A stretch of 20,705 nt of DNA, taken from contig JBNGIS010036063.1 of NCBI GenBank assembly GCA_049999725.1, positions 1 to 20,705 on the forward strand, given 5' to 3'. Shown here one piece after another: positions 8,990-18,850 of this stretch. A program made the translations under genes and the position numbers. The first letter of the stretch is position 1; each line of letters opens with the position of its first letter. Below the pieces are notes generated by a model that had not been told where the DNA came from, did no database searches, and saw only the letters and a program-made list of their open reading frames with translations. This stretch comes from Haplomitrium mnioides (taxonomy: Eukaryota > Marchantiophyta > Haplomitriopsida > Calobryales).

Positions 8990-9108
8990 TCTCCATAATA
9001 GCAATCATTTTTTAATAATCTAACTTAGTAATAGCTTTCTAGACATAATTGACTTTATATCTTACTTCTATTTTTAGTGATTGCTTATTAAAGTTAATGA
9101 CCGTTACA
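8990..9108 (-). repeat. Truncated LTR of the element 1 family, opposite strand
   Basis: Read on the minus strand from 9108 it begins TGTAACGGTCATTAAC and follows LTR 165-283 for 119 bases, including GTCTAGAAAGCTATTACTAA identical to the first copy. Similarity fades near 8990. No polypurine tract precedes the TG; instead GCATGCT joins it to an RT-RNase H fragment. It is either a truncated solo LTR or the 3' end of an internally deleted element. Confidence 0.75.
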
Positions 9109-9119
9109 AGCATGCTTAC

Positions 9120-9806
9120 ATTTGCCGCCTCCAATGTATTAATGTTATGATCCGGCCTTTGTGAAAATGCATCTAGAATGGTATGAAACCTTCTAGACTA
9201 GTACTATAACTTAATATCAAAGAGTTGTAATTGATCTTTTCATTGATGATCATGACTTGTTATATTTTCAAAGTGAATTGATTGTTGTAATGACTTGTGA
9301 TTGGTGTGTGTATAAGTAGCAATTTTTCCAAAAAATAGTGTCTCCATACTGAAGTAGCATAAACCATTGTTACTTACTCTCAATCACTTGCAAAAATAAT
9401 TTCTCTCAACCATATTTAATCAACATCACATGAAAGTAGTTCGATGAAGTGCATCTTTGAATGTAAAACTACTCCAATAGCAAAATTAGAGGCAAGAAAG
9501 TGAACTATATGGTTAAGAACTGTAATATGATTATATGGTTGCAAAATATCCTTGTTGAGATCATATCCTTGAGTTGTTGAAATATTATTTGCTTATTAGT
9601 GGTCCATTGAAACTTGACCTCTTTGTATAGCAAATCTATAAGTAGTACAACAATATTTACATAACAATGGATGAATTGTTGACAAAAGATTGCCAATCTA
9701 TTGAAGTCTCTAATGCACTTTGCATTCTTTGGTGTCAATTTAGGCTTAATTTTCTATTCCTCCATCTTGATGTCATCTATAGACATCTTGTGTCTTAGAT
9801 AAGTAT
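9120..9806 (-). pseudogene. pol: Ty3/gypsy RT-RNase H fragment (fragment B)
   Basis: This is a diverged duplicate of 11700-12430 in element A: both contain the same order of DNA text (for example AGATAGTGTCTCCATA in A and AAATAGTGTCTCCATA here, each followed by GTAGCATAAACCATTG). The frame 9738-9505 reads CIRDFNRLAIFCQQFI, then LIDLLYKEVKFQWTTNKQ, the RT-to-RNase H connection. RNase H text follows in broken frames down to about 9130. The fragment starts exactly where the LTR of element A ends, at 9806, and no continuation was found beyond element A's other end. Integrase is missing. Confidence 0.75.
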
Positions 9807-10161
9807 TGTAAAAGAACTCACAAACCAACTTTCAAATAAGTAACAACTTCAAGATAACTTTAGTAGACTTACACAACTCAAGGCCAATAAGCAAACAAAA
9901 GCCAAGAGTGCTAGCCAAAGCCAAGCAACCAAAAAGCTAAACCAAATTGAGAGAAACTCAAGAATGAGAAATGGGGCTATGAAGCCCATTGATTTATACA
10001 AGAGAAGAAGGTGTCATCCCTCTTTCTTTACTTACAAGTCATTTCCAATTTCAACCCTAAATTGATTACTTAGAAGTCACTTCTAATTTCAACCCTAAAA
10101 CTCTACAAGTAACTTTGAAGGCAAGCAATCTTATCTCAACCCTAAAAGTGATCCTCTACCA
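9807..10161 (-). repeat. 3' LTR of element A
   Basis: On the plus strand it starts TGTAAAAGAACTCA, as does 14567, and ends CTCTACCA next to a pyrimidine run that is the complement of the polypurine tract. Length is 355 against 311 for the other copy. Shared blocks include ACTTACAAGTCA and GAGAAGAAG. No gene inside. Confidence 0.75.
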
Positions 10162-10190
10162 CCTCTTTCACTCCTTTCTATTTTCTTATA
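10162..10190 (-). other. Polypurine tract of element A
   Basis: Read on the minus strand, AAGAAAATAGAAAGGAGTGA then AAGAGG precedes TGGTAGAGG, the LTR start. It fixes the inner border of the 3' LTR. Confidence 0.6.
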
Positions 10191-10239
10191 AATAGCATAA
10201 CCTCATGCCTATACTATTGCATAATCTTCGTCTTCTAAC

Positions 10240-11620
10240 CAATGACTTACTCATCATTGCCACAACTTTCAAATATTTGAATAACCTCTTGAACATTTTC
10301 AAAGTTTGAATAAGGTTTCTAGGTAGCATCATGAAGTAAATAGCCTTTACACAAAACCTTGTATTGAACTTATGGATGTCACATTTGCTTGATAACTCTT
10401 TTTGCCCAAATGCACACTTCAAATTCTTCATGATCATCAAGAATAATAGCCGAAAGAGGAAGTTGAACACAATTTGGAAAAGAAGATAGACTAGAAACAA
10501 AAGGCTTAAATTTAGAAACATGAAACACATGATGAATCTTTATATGACGAGAAAGATCAAGTTTATAAGCAACGGAAGAAATAATTTGAGAAATATAGAA
10601 ATGACCAATCTAAGTAAGAGATAACTTATGGACTTGAGTATCTTAAGATAATAGAACATCATGAGTAGACAACATAACTTGGTCATTTATAGCATAAACA
10701 AAAATCACAACGATGGCTATCAACATATTTTTTTTTCAACTTTGAGCAACAATAGTTTGGTTGGAAGCATCTTGCAAAGAAGAAGACAAACAAGACAAAA
10801 AAGTAGAAATACTTGGAACATTGGAAGAAGAAAGAGAAAGCAAACCATTAGAAACAAGTAGATGTTGACCAAAATTAAGAAATAAATTAGAAAACTAGTT
10901 TTTTGCTTGCTTAGAGTTGTTGCATATGAACTCTACAACTGGTAAGAAACTCTCCCAATTGGTGTGTTGAATATTGATAAACGCGCAAAGCATGTCTTCT
11001 ATAGTGTGATTAGCGAGTTCTATTAGCCTATTTGTTTGAGGATGAAAAACAATAGACATAGAGAGTTTGGTTCCTAAAAGTTTGAACAACTCTCGCCAAA
11101 ATTTTCCAATGAAACATGGATTCCTATCAAATATTAACACCTTGGACATTCCATGATGACGAAAGACAATATCAAAGTAAAATTTTGCCAATTATAGAGC
11201 TTCTATTGTATCCACTATCAATGCTAAATGAATATGCTTACTGAGATGGTTCATGAACACCACAATGGCGATTAACCTATGAGGCATAGTTGGAAGTGAA
11301 GTGACAAGATCCAAACTTACATGTTCATAACGAGCAGTAGGTATTGGTAGCGGTTGAAGAAGTCCCGTTGGTTTTTAATTTGAAGCTTTGTTTTGCTGAT
11401 AATTTTCACACAAATAAACAAAACCATGAACATCTCGAGCCAAGTTTGGCCACCACCAAGGGTGATGAAGCAATTATGTAGTTTTGTTTACTCCAAGATG
11501 CCTTGAGATAGGAATGTCATACGCTTCTTGTAAACAAGCTATTTGAAGTGTATCATCTTGTGGAATATATATTTGATAGCCTCGATAGAAAATACCATCT
11601 TAAATGGAGAAACAATGAGA
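10240..11620 (-). pseudogene. pol: Integrase with degenerate chromodomain, element A
   Basis: Integrase inserts the cDNA. Reading leftward: a damaged HHCC zinc motif (ISRHLGVNKTT, HHPWWWPNLARDV, CENYQQNK, second Cys as Tyr); the first catalytic Asp region (HVSLDLVTSLP); the second Asp in VLIFDRNPCFIGKFWREL; and the Glu in HPQTNRLIELANHTIEDML, all in the open frame 11191-10895 for the last two. The GPY/F-like region is weak (HHVFHVSKFKPF). A chromodomain relic at 10263-10370 reads VQYKVLCKGYLLHDAT, a TAG (10319-10321) where Trp is expected, then KPYSNFENVQEVIQIFE. Several in-frame stops (for example after AKN) make it non-functional. Confidence 0.8.
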
Positions 11621-11739
11621 CTCACTAACTTTGATGGCAAATCATGCTTGATTAAGATTAAAAAAGCATCTTTTTGTAGTTTCTAGCAATAACTCCTACC
11701 AGTTGCTTCATCTAAATGTAGTATACTAATGTTATTCAC

Positions 11740-13010
11740 CTCTATTGTATTCAATTGATGATCTGACTTTCATGATAATGTATGATAAATGGTTTGGAAC
11801 CTTCCAAGCTTGTAGTCTAGCTTTATATCGAAGATTTGCAATTGATCTTCCCATTGCTGATGTCGACTTGTCATATTTTCCAAATGGATTTCTTGCAACA
11901 ATGGCTTGTGATCTATGCACATAAGTATATGTCTTCCTAAAAGATAGTGTCTCCATATTTTGGTAGCATAAACCATTGCCAATTGTTCTCAATCCCTTAC
12001 TAAATAATTTCTCTCCACCACATTTAATTGATGTGACATGAACACAATTAGTTGACGTCCATCTTCAAATTCTTGTTGCAAAAGTACTCCAAAAGAAAAA
12101 TTAAAAGCATCAAAATAAACTATACAACGTGCTTTTGGATCGTATAGCTATAGAATATGACAAGGAAAGACTACATCCTTGAGATGTTGAAATGGCGCTT
12201 ACTTTTTGGTAGCCCATTGAAACTTGACTTCCTTGGCTAGCAGATCTATAAGTGGTGCAACAATATGCACATGATAATAGATGAATCGTCTATAAAAGCT
12301 TGCCAATCCATTGAAGGCTCTAATGTCTTTTGCTTCTTTTGGTATTGGCTACTTTGTAATAGCATTAATTTTCTCTTCTCCTATTTGAATATCATTCGTA
12401 GACACCTTGTACCCAAGGTAAGTAACCTGTTGCTTCCAAAATTCGCATTATAATCTCTTGCAATAAAACTTCCAATTGTGCAACCTTTGCAATACTCCTT
12501 TTAGATGATCGCAATGCTCAACTTCAGTTTTACTAAAAATAAGAATGTCATCCAAGAATACCTAAATTGACTTATCTAATAACCCATCAAAAAATTGATG
12601 CATTTGATTCACAAATATAGCCAGAGCATTAATGAAACCAAATGTAGGGACCTTCCACTCAAAATGCCTATATCTCATGCAAATAGCTACCTTTGGCACA
12701 TCATTTGGCTTAATAGAAATCTGCCAATAGCCATTTTGAAGATCGTGCTTGGAAAATAATTGCGTATCACTCAATTAATCCAACAAATTTTCAATACGTG
12801 GTAAAAAATAAGCATTCTTTTATGCTTAATTGTTCAAACTGCAATAATCCATACAAAAACAAAATCTACCATTTTTCTGTGGTACAAAAAATACCGGTGC
12901 TCTCCAAAACGAAGCACTATACTTAATGAAGTTCTTCTCAAGAAGATCCCTCAAGGTCTTGCAAAGCTCTTCCAACTCTTGTGGCGATAATGGATATACA
13001 TGTCAATTAT
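11740..13010 (-). pseudogene. pol: Reverse transcriptase and RNase H, element A
   Basis: RT copies the RNA genome; RNase H removes the RNA strand. Leftward: SFWRAPVFFVPQKNGRF, CFCMDYCSLNN, QLFSKHDLQNGYWQISIKP, FGFINALAIFVNQM, and the active site [12 protein letters not shown] with FLDD at 12547-12558 (usual YxDD). The connection domain reads IRAFNGLASFYRRFI and KEVKFQWATKK. RNase H text is GVLLQQEFEDGRQ, MVYATKIWRHYLLGRH and CIDHKPLLQE. A TAG (12562-12564) sits two codons before FLDD, and frames alternate (12774-12562 versus 11992-11732), so the gene is dead. Confidence 0.85.
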
Positions 13011-13149
13011 AAAAAGTACTTTCGGGTATCAACTCAATCAGAAAGAGCATTCCAAAATCATTTAGAAACCTTGGCAAATCATCTGGAAACATATCTGAAA
13101 ACTCCTTGAAAATATCTTGAGTCATTGAGGTTGGTACAGATTTCACTCC

Positions 13150-13640
13150 CTCTTTATTCAAGTCTACCATAGGCTTGATCCATATAGCAAAAACAGGGCA
13201 ACTCTTTCTCCATCAAAGCATTATGTTGAACTAATTTGGGCATCTCCAACGGTGCCAGACGTCTCAAAAGAAATTTCTTTCCTTGTAATACTTGAATTTG
13301 TCGTTTTTCCCAAAACATTTGAGCAAATTTATCTTCGAGCCAAGGCAAGTCTAAAATAATGCCATACTATAACGGTACAATAACAAAATCCATACATTCT
13401 TCACACTCTTTGTCAATTCTTAGAAGAAATGGCTTGTGTGAATGGAACACCTCATGTTTTTTGCCATTGACCATAGTTACAAAACTTCTCTTAATAGGCA
13501 AAGTTTTAGCTTTGATTTTATTTGAAATATGTAATGACATGAAATTTTCAAAACTTCCACAATCTACCAACATTCTACAAGAATGCTCATCAACCATAGC
13601 GTTTAGATGGAACAAGGTGCTTTGAATTCCTGTCAATCTT
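13150..13640 (-). pseudogene. pol: Aspartic protease region, element A
   Basis: The frame from 13636 reads MVDEHSCRMLVDCGSFENFMSLHI (given in two parts in the family as LVDSGS and NF). The catalytic Asp is present in LVDCGS, with Cys for the usual Ser/Thr. After TAG 13367-13369 the same frame continues YGIILDLPWLEDKF and EKRQIQV, matching the ILG-x-x-WL flap-end motif of gypsy proteases. The protease cleaves Gag-Pol. The single stop within one frame suggests the frame is otherwise preserved over about 160 codons. Confidence 0.75.
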
Positions 13641-13679
13641 TTAATTCTACTGGAACTAATCGCTCTTAAGAAACAACTT

Positions 13680-14530
13680 ATTTGTTTTTACTTGGATGTG
13701 ATGTTTTCTTGATTTTCTTCTTCACCAATTGTAGCTTGAATAAGAGCGCGTGGTTGACCTTGGCGATGTAGGCAATTCGCAGTCATATGACCAAGTTGCC
13801 GACAATTAAACATCCTCCACTTTGGCGTGAGGGCTCATGCTCTACATTGGTGAGTGTCAATCTTTGAGTTGCATCAATCTTTATACATACAACCTCATTT
13901 AGTGGCACACAAACATTTGCTAAAACTTGTTAATCACGTGGCTTTGCTTTTGTAGTAGCAAGTAGGAGTCACACCGTTCAACCATGCGTATTGCTTCTTC
14001 TAGTTGAGAGGGCTTTCTTATTGTCACTTCTATTATAGTGCGAGGTTTCAATTCTTGAACAAAACAATTTATAGCTTCTTCCTCACCCATTGTACCAAGT
14101 TGCTTCAATTCTGCCAAGCGATCTCTTGCTACTTTTCGAGTATTTAAGACTCTAAATCTTTGAAAATAACGCTTGAACTATCACTAGGAGGCAATAAGAG
14201 GAACAAATCCACATTGAGCTTGCTGTACTTGATATCTCTATCAAGTCTTTGCAATTCTTTCTAATTGATTTGCCACAAATAGTATTTGTAGACCATTTTC
14301 TCTAATGTTTGTAGCTTCAAAACACTGCTCACAATCAAACAAGAAATTCTCAAATATGTTAAGAATCGTTTTTCCATCATATTTTTTGGCTTTGGAAATC
14401 ATACATGACTATCTTATTGTCAAAAAAATCCTCTTTCTTCTATTAGCCTTTGAACTTCTAAAAGGCGAGAAAAATGTTCAATTTATTGTTGCATTGCTTG
14501 AAACACCGCTCATTGACTCTATATGTAACT
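13680..14530 (-). pseudogene. gag: gag of element A with degenerate zinc knuckle
   Basis: The best-preserved block, 14117-13920, reads LKQLGTMGEEEAINCFVQEL, then KPSQLEEAIRMVERCDSYL, as in chromovirus gag C-terminal parts. The nucleocapsid knuckle at 13772-13813 reads MFNCRQLGHMTANC, where the first Cys is Met, so zinc binding would fail. The stretch between 14160 and 14530 has no long frame but lies in the right place between primer site and gag core; a plus-strand frame over it (14305-14571) includes the primer site and is a shadow. Confidence 0.7.
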
Positions 14531-14553
14531 CTCCATTAAAACAAAGAACCATA

Positions 14554-14565
14554 GCTCTGATACCA
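14554..14565 (-). other. Primer-binding site, initiator Met-tRNA type
   Basis: On the minus strand TGGTATCAGAGC stands one base after the LTR end. It is the exact 12-base complement of the 3' end of plant initiator Met-tRNA used by many plant retrotransposons; the following bases (TATGGTTC) match less well. Confidence 0.9.
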
Positions 14566-14566
14566 A

Positions 14567-14877
14567 TGTAAAAGAACTCAAAGATGAATTCCAAATAAGT
14601 AATAACTCAAAGCTAGCTCTAATAGAGTTATTCAACTAAACACTAATAAGACAAACAAATGCCAATAAGGCAAGCAAAAGCAAAGAAAGCAAAGCACAAG
14701 AAAATTTGAAAGAAATTCCAAAATGGGGAGTTGGGAAATGGAGATGCTTTATTTATACTTGAGAAGAAGTTGCCATTTTACTTCCTTCACTTACAAGTCA
14801 CTTCAAATTTTAGCTCTAGAATTGATCTTATCCTACTTCTCTAAAAATGATTTCAAATGCAAGTAATCCTAATACCA
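14567..14877 (-). repeat. 5' LTR of element A
   Basis: On the minus strand it starts TGGTATTAGG at 14877 and ends CTTTTACA at 14567, one base before the primer site. It pairs with 9807-10161. The outer border is inferred by alignment with the other LTR's TGGTAGAGG start. Confidence 0.7.
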
Positions 14878-15419
14878 CTTTACTTAAAAAAACTACTACT
14901 TTTTACTAGACATAGACTACTCAAAACAAGAACCTTTTTTTTCTTTAAAAAACTCATCTTCAAGCTCAAAAAACAAAGAAAATGAAGTTATTTTTCAGAA
15001 ACAAAAACTTTTTTTTTTTTTTTTTTTTTTTTCTTGTTGTTTTAGCAAGCTTGAAAAGCGAGAAGCAATTTTATTATGCAAAATTGAATGATATTCTTAG
15101 TTTTTATGAAAATATTGGAAATCTTGAAATCGATAAAAAAAATATAAAAATTATGGTTTGTTTTCACAAAAACTTGCATTTTTTATTGATTACACTTTGA
15201 AGCCCAAAATTTGAAATATATATCATAATAAGAGTTTTAAAAATAAATTTGGTTGCAGAAACTCTACGCCCATATAGAGATGGTACCATTAAAAACTTAT
15301 TTTTGGAAAATAATTACAAATCTTGAGGAAAAACCCAAGTGGACCAGAAATCAAGGTAATCAATTTGGAATCCCAATGCACAAAAACTAAAGAAAGAAAG
15401 AAGCTTTCATTTTGTAGTT
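14878..15419. other. AT-rich stretch without genes, contains a 24-base T run
   Basis: Nothing coding was recognised. T runs uninterrupted from 15009 to 15032. On the minus strand this is an A run and could be the tail of a retroposon read from the right, but no such element was identified. The 72-codon frame starting at 14982 is low-complexity (Phe run) and not credible. Confidence 0.6.
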
Positions 15420-16095
15420 CAAAATCCATGCGTGCAAAAAGTAAAACGATTATGTTTTAGAAGGTTTTAGTAGTTCAAAATCTTTTTTAATTCAGAGATT
15501 CATATATGCAAAGGAGTTATAATTCAAAATCAAAAAAGCTAATGGGTTTAGAGATTTACTTCATAGTCTAAACATGCAGCGAGCTGTAAGTTTTGGACCA
15601 TAGCTTACCAAAGAAAAGGTTTCGAGTTTCACAAGAGAGTCTCTAAGCAGTTTAGAGTCAAAGTTCTACATGGTAGTTTTTGTATGAACAAGGTTCAAGG
15701 TTGTATATATTAGAGACTATACGTGTGGAAGGCTTCAATTTCCACATCAAAGTCTATTTGTGTATATGAATCAAAATTCAACATCTAAGCACTCGACAAC
15801 AAAGGCTATACTCAACAAAGGTTTTAAGTTCTATAGCAGAGTCTATGCGCCCAAGAGGTTTTGACTTATAGATCAATGCCTACACTCATATAGGGTTCAG
15901 ACTTCTAGATCCAAGTCCAGATGCGTTTAAGGTTATGTTTCCTGCAACGAACTCTAAACATGCTTACTGTTCCATATTGTGAATCATAATCTAAAAGTAA
16001 AGGGGGTACAAACCTCTATATCCGAGTCAAAGTGTGCTTAAACTTTCAAGTTTTACATCACAGCCCATGCTAGCAAAGGATTAAGTAGTCAATTT
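15420..16095. repeat. Degenerate 37-bp tandem array, about 18 units
   Basis: Units starting at GTCTATGCG (15841) and its equivalents follow each other at 37 bases: successive unit lengths read 37, 37, 37, 37, 37, 37 from 15841 to about 16062. Earlier units are mostly 36-39, with one irregular spacing of 52. A rough consensus half-unit is GTCTATGCGTGCAAAAGG, then TTTCAAGTTCTACATCAAA. Units differ at many positions, so the array is old. Confidence 0.75.
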
Positions 16096-16550
16096 GTGCA
16101 GACACTTCGACGATAAACAGCCGCTACTTTGAACCAGGAACCGCTACATGGTTTCTCTTTCATTTTTTCACTCTCAAAAATCAATTTTGTAATTAAGGCA
16201 TCAAAAATCTTGATTTTCATACTAGTAATATTTGTTTGTAAAAAACAAATGTAATTATACATATCAAAATAACTCACTTTGAGTGCAAAACATACTGAAA
16301 ACAAATTTTCTTATGAGTATTTGAATAATATTACATCTGTAATTTTATCTTTCAAAAGTATGAGCATCAACAAATAAATAATATAGAAACATTTATGTGA
16401 AATTTGTTGTTAAATATTTTCAAAACAAATAATGATATCTATAATTTGAAATTTTGATTAAAACATTCAAAATTTATACAAAAAAAACTTGAAAAACCCC
16501 CTAAAGTGTTGGTGAAAGAGGATTGTTGAAGCAAATATGTGATAAGATTA
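16096..16550. other. AT-rich stretch, no gene seen
   Basis: No credible frame or domain. A small inverted repeat ATTTGTTT / AAACAAAT lies near 16230-16250. Otherwise nothing. Confidence 0.5.
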
Positions 16551-16687
16551 CTGAAGCCTTCGCCCGCATGGACAATTGAAGCCCAAGTATAGACACACTT
16601 TGTTTGAAAGATACTTGCACGCAGGAACAACTACATCTAACTCGAGCTTGAATAACTGAAGCCCATGTCCGCATGGACAATTGAAGC
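16551..16687. repeat. Direct repeat, 32 bases, spaced 105
   Basis: CTGAAGCC, then CCGCATGGACAATTGAAGC, occurs at 16551-16582 and again at 16656-16687 with few changes. The complement holds GTCCATGCGG, the core also seen in the 24-bp arrays further right. Confidence 0.7.
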
Positions 16688-16953
16688 GATCTATGATTGT
16701 TGAATAATTAGAAGCAGGGAATGCAGAAGGTCATCTAAGAAGAAATAAAAAAGGAAAAAGGAAAGTGAACTTCCATTCCAACATAGACTTCTTTGCTAAC
16801 TTTCAAAACAATCAAATCATTTTGTTCAAAAACCATTTTGCGTACCAAATTGAGTCGTGATGAAAAACTTAAAATGGATTGGGAGTGCAACAAGTTGAAG
16901 CTTTAGCAAATAAAACTTTGTAAAGAAAATACTTTGTTAAGAAAACAATTTCT
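16688..16953. other. No feature seen; possible 3' flank of the gene relic
   Basis: AT-rich, lies just downstream of the minus-strand stop at 16954. No clear polyadenylation signal could be assigned. Confidence 0.4.
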
Positions 16954-17583
16954 TCAAACAGATAATACAGCTCTGTCCTCTTCGAGAGGAATTATCTCAT
17001 CTAAATCTAGTGGCTGAGCATTTGTAGCCATTAGAGAGCCCTGCCGAGACTTTACAATCTTAGAGATGGCAATAGATTCACCAATAGCACCTGCAATACC
17101 AAGAGGAACGGGTTCTTTGTGGTATGCATATACTATCTGTGACTCTGTCACATTGGATGGCAAGGAAGCCATCGTCAAAACTCTCTGAGGAATGTAGATA
17201 GACTAATATCTATCATATTTCATGGTGATGCAATTTTGCATCAGCTTTAAAGCACAAACAAAGCCTGTGCCGGACCAAGAGCAAAGATCTAAGATCCAAT
17301 CTTGCTTTGTTGACAAATGGTCAATAAAAATTTTGTAAAGAGCCTACAACTTTTGATAAACATTCACAAGAACATCATCTCTTGGATGTTTTAGTTTCAT
17401 CGAAACTGCAGAACAACTAAAAACATGACGCATTATTTGCCAAGGTTGACCAGCCGCATGAGCAGGCTGCAATTAAAAAGCCTCATGCTCCTCTTTCCTT
17501 CCTTTGTTCAGTAGCTTACAGTCTAATACTCGTAGACATGTACGATTCTAAGACCACCAAAATGATGAATGTTGCTTGTGTCC
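16954..17583 (-). pseudogene. Last exon of a methyltransferase-like gene relic (beta-class DNA amino-methyltransferase C-terminal motifs)
   Basis: The exon is 210 codons in a single frame with no frameshift, from the splice acceptor at 17583 to TGA at 16954-16956. Four in-frame stops interrupt it: TAG 17548-17550, TAA 17473-17475, TAG 17344-17346, TAG 17203-17205. The text KHPRDDVLVNVYQKL, LYKIFIDHLSTKQDWILDL, CSWSGTGFVCALKLMQNC and MKYDRY matches the order of motif X (HP..KP-like, then a helix) and motif I (DL.SGTG, AdoMet-binding loop), followed by the acidic-residue strand. This is the layout of beta-class N4-cytosine/N6-adenine methyltransferases. The tail (AGAIGESIAISKIVKSRQG, LDLDEIIPLEED) I do not recognise. 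Motif IV would lie in the preceding exon and is not seen. Function is inference; the gene is dead here. Confidence 0.55.
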
Positions 17584-17681
17584 CTGTAATAAGAAAAACA
17601 AACAAATCAAACAATGTTAACAAAGTGTAGGAAAACTAAACAAGATAAACTAAAAACCCAAAAAATCAAAGAAGAACTTAC
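17584..17681 (-). other. Predicted 98-bp intron (GTAAGT...TTACAG)
   Basis: On the minus strand the donor is CTA|GTAAGTTCTT and the acceptor TTTTTCTTATTACAG|GGACAC, with a T-rich tract before it. Both sites are canonical plant spliceosomal signals. Coding-like text runs up to the donor (LLCYRSLHL) and resumes at the acceptor (GHKQHSSFWW). Confidence 0.7.
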
Positions 17682-18237
17682 TAGATGCAGTGATCGATAG
17701 CACAGCAAACTTATGAAAGGGCATCCTCGACGATGCCAAATTGTTGCGATGAATGTATAATTGCAAATGACCAAAAATCCAACATTGTGATTGCCACAAA
17801 AGATAAAACCATGTCAAAAATATAATCTTTGGAAAAAGGTTCAGAATCGTCATGCTTGCATTCTTTAAGGTTTTAATCGTAAGGAATATCTGCAATCGCC
17901 GAAGCGAAACACCTAAGTTTCACAAATACCTTCAACTAACGAGCGTTGGGCTCCCTATGGACTTGGTAAAATGCCATGTTGAGACCATTGACATAGGACA
18001 ATAAGTCCTTGTCCTTGTCTCTTACAACTCCATCAGTTGGAAGAGATGCAGCATCGCTTTGATGCCTTGATTTCCACTCTCTAGCTTTTTGGCAATGAAG
18101 CAGAAAAGCTTGAGTATAGGAAACAAGTGTGGGAGCCTAGTCTTTATATTCTGGGGCTTCTTCAACCCATGATATTTTTTGGCCTTTGGCAGCTGCAGTC
18201 AGATTTTTTGTAAGTTGATGTTTGAACGTTTTGTCCC
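17682..18237 (-). pseudogene. Middle exon of the methyltransferase-like gene relic
   Basis: After the acceptor TGTATAG|GGGACA (T-rich tract before it) one frame reads KTFKHQLTKNLTAAAKGQ, SYTQAFLLHCQKAREWKSRH, DGVVRDKDKDLLSYVNGL, NMAFYQVHREPNA, DYIFDMVLSFVAITML and FAIIHSSQQFGIVEDALS, broken by a few stops. In beta-class methyltransferases a DPPY/SPPW catalytic motif follows a strand such as IFDMVL; none is visible here, so it is mutated or the family lacks it. The frame at the 3' end differs from that needed to join the last exon, so at least one indel lies near 17710. Confidence 0.45.
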
Positions 18238-18850
18238 CTATACACAGCAAATATGGAAAAAAAAAATAAGAGGAGACAAAAAAGAAATTAAAGACTAGAG
18301 AGAGAAGGACAATTTAAACAAAGATCGTGGACTCCAAACTAAGTTGGACATTGAACTCCATGCTTACATGGACAATGAAGTCCATGCGCATAAGAACTTC
18401 AAAGTTATTGTGCGCATGGACTTTGATGTCGAAGAGGGCTTGGACCTCAAGGTCCATACTTGTCCATGCGCACAGGGACTTCACAGTCCATGCTCGTCTA
18501 GACTTCTTAATCCATGCGTGCATGGACTTCATATTCTTGGCAAGCATGGACTTTAAAGTCCATGCGCGCATGGATGTAGCATTCTAGGCGAGCTTGTACT
18601 TATAAAGCAAGCCACATCTCGATGTTCAAGTAATCTAGTGCCAAGAATTGAAAGTCCATGCACACATGAACCTCCAAGCCAAGTGCGCTTGGACCTTAAG
18701 GTCTAAGCGAGGAAGGACTGTGAAGTTCATGCACTCATGGACTTCACAATCCTGGCACGAAGGAACTCAAAACCTATTTTATCATAACCAAAGACAACTT
18801 AGCGTAAATTCACCGCAACTCCAAAGAAATGAATGTATAATGAAAAAAAA
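18238..18850 (-). other. Predicted intron carrying a 24-bp minisatellite
   Basis: Coding-like text stops near 18851 (AFYSSLEKLLRS) and resumes at 18237 after a T-rich tract and TATAG. The 5' splice site is unclear; GAAGTTTTTT is the only GT nearby. The interval is mostly the tandem array described separately. Confidence 0.45.
18327..18773. repeat. 24-bp palindromic minisatellite, array 1 (about 17 units)
   Basis: Units of 24 bases start TGGACTT and run through GTCCATGCGCGCA, for example at 18345, 18369, 18393, 18417, then with two irregular spacings. Most units contain CATGGACT and its complement AGTCCATG, so each can fold into a hairpin. The unit at 18545-18564 is a perfect 20-base palindrome (CATGGACTTTAAAGTCCATG), and 22 bases with its flanks. 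As 24 is a multiple of 3, several frames stay open on both strands and give meaningless 8-residue repeats. Confidence 0.85.

Larger units (their letters stand above)
9807..14877 (-). mobile_element. Ty3/gypsy chromovirus, nearly full length, decayed (element A)
   Basis: On the minus strand the order is 5' LTR (14877-14567), primer site, gag, protease, RT, RNase H, integrase, chromodomain, polypurine tract, 3' LTR (10161-9807). That is the standard gypsy order, about 5.1 kb. The LTRs share their ends and most text but look only about 65-75% alike by eye, so the insertion is very old or the ends derive from different copies. Frames change repeatedly and stops are common. No matching 5-bp flanks were seen (AGTAT left, CTTTA right). 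Confidence 0.85.

Noticed and set aside
13359-13625. 88-codon plus frame
   Set aside because: Exact antisense of the protease text with LVDCGS on the minus strand.
14305-14571. 88-codon plus frame
   Set aside because: Covers the Met-tRNA primer site and LTR edge of element A on the opposite strand; shadow.
14982-15200. 72-codon plus frame beginning before the T run
   Set aside because: The Phe run comes from the 24-base homopolymer; the rest is AT-rich low complexity.
18314-18587. Overlapping open frames on both strands with 8-residue repeats such as MDFKVHAR
   Set aside because: The 24-bp unit is a multiple of 3 and palindromic, so frames stay open by construction. No evidence of a protein.
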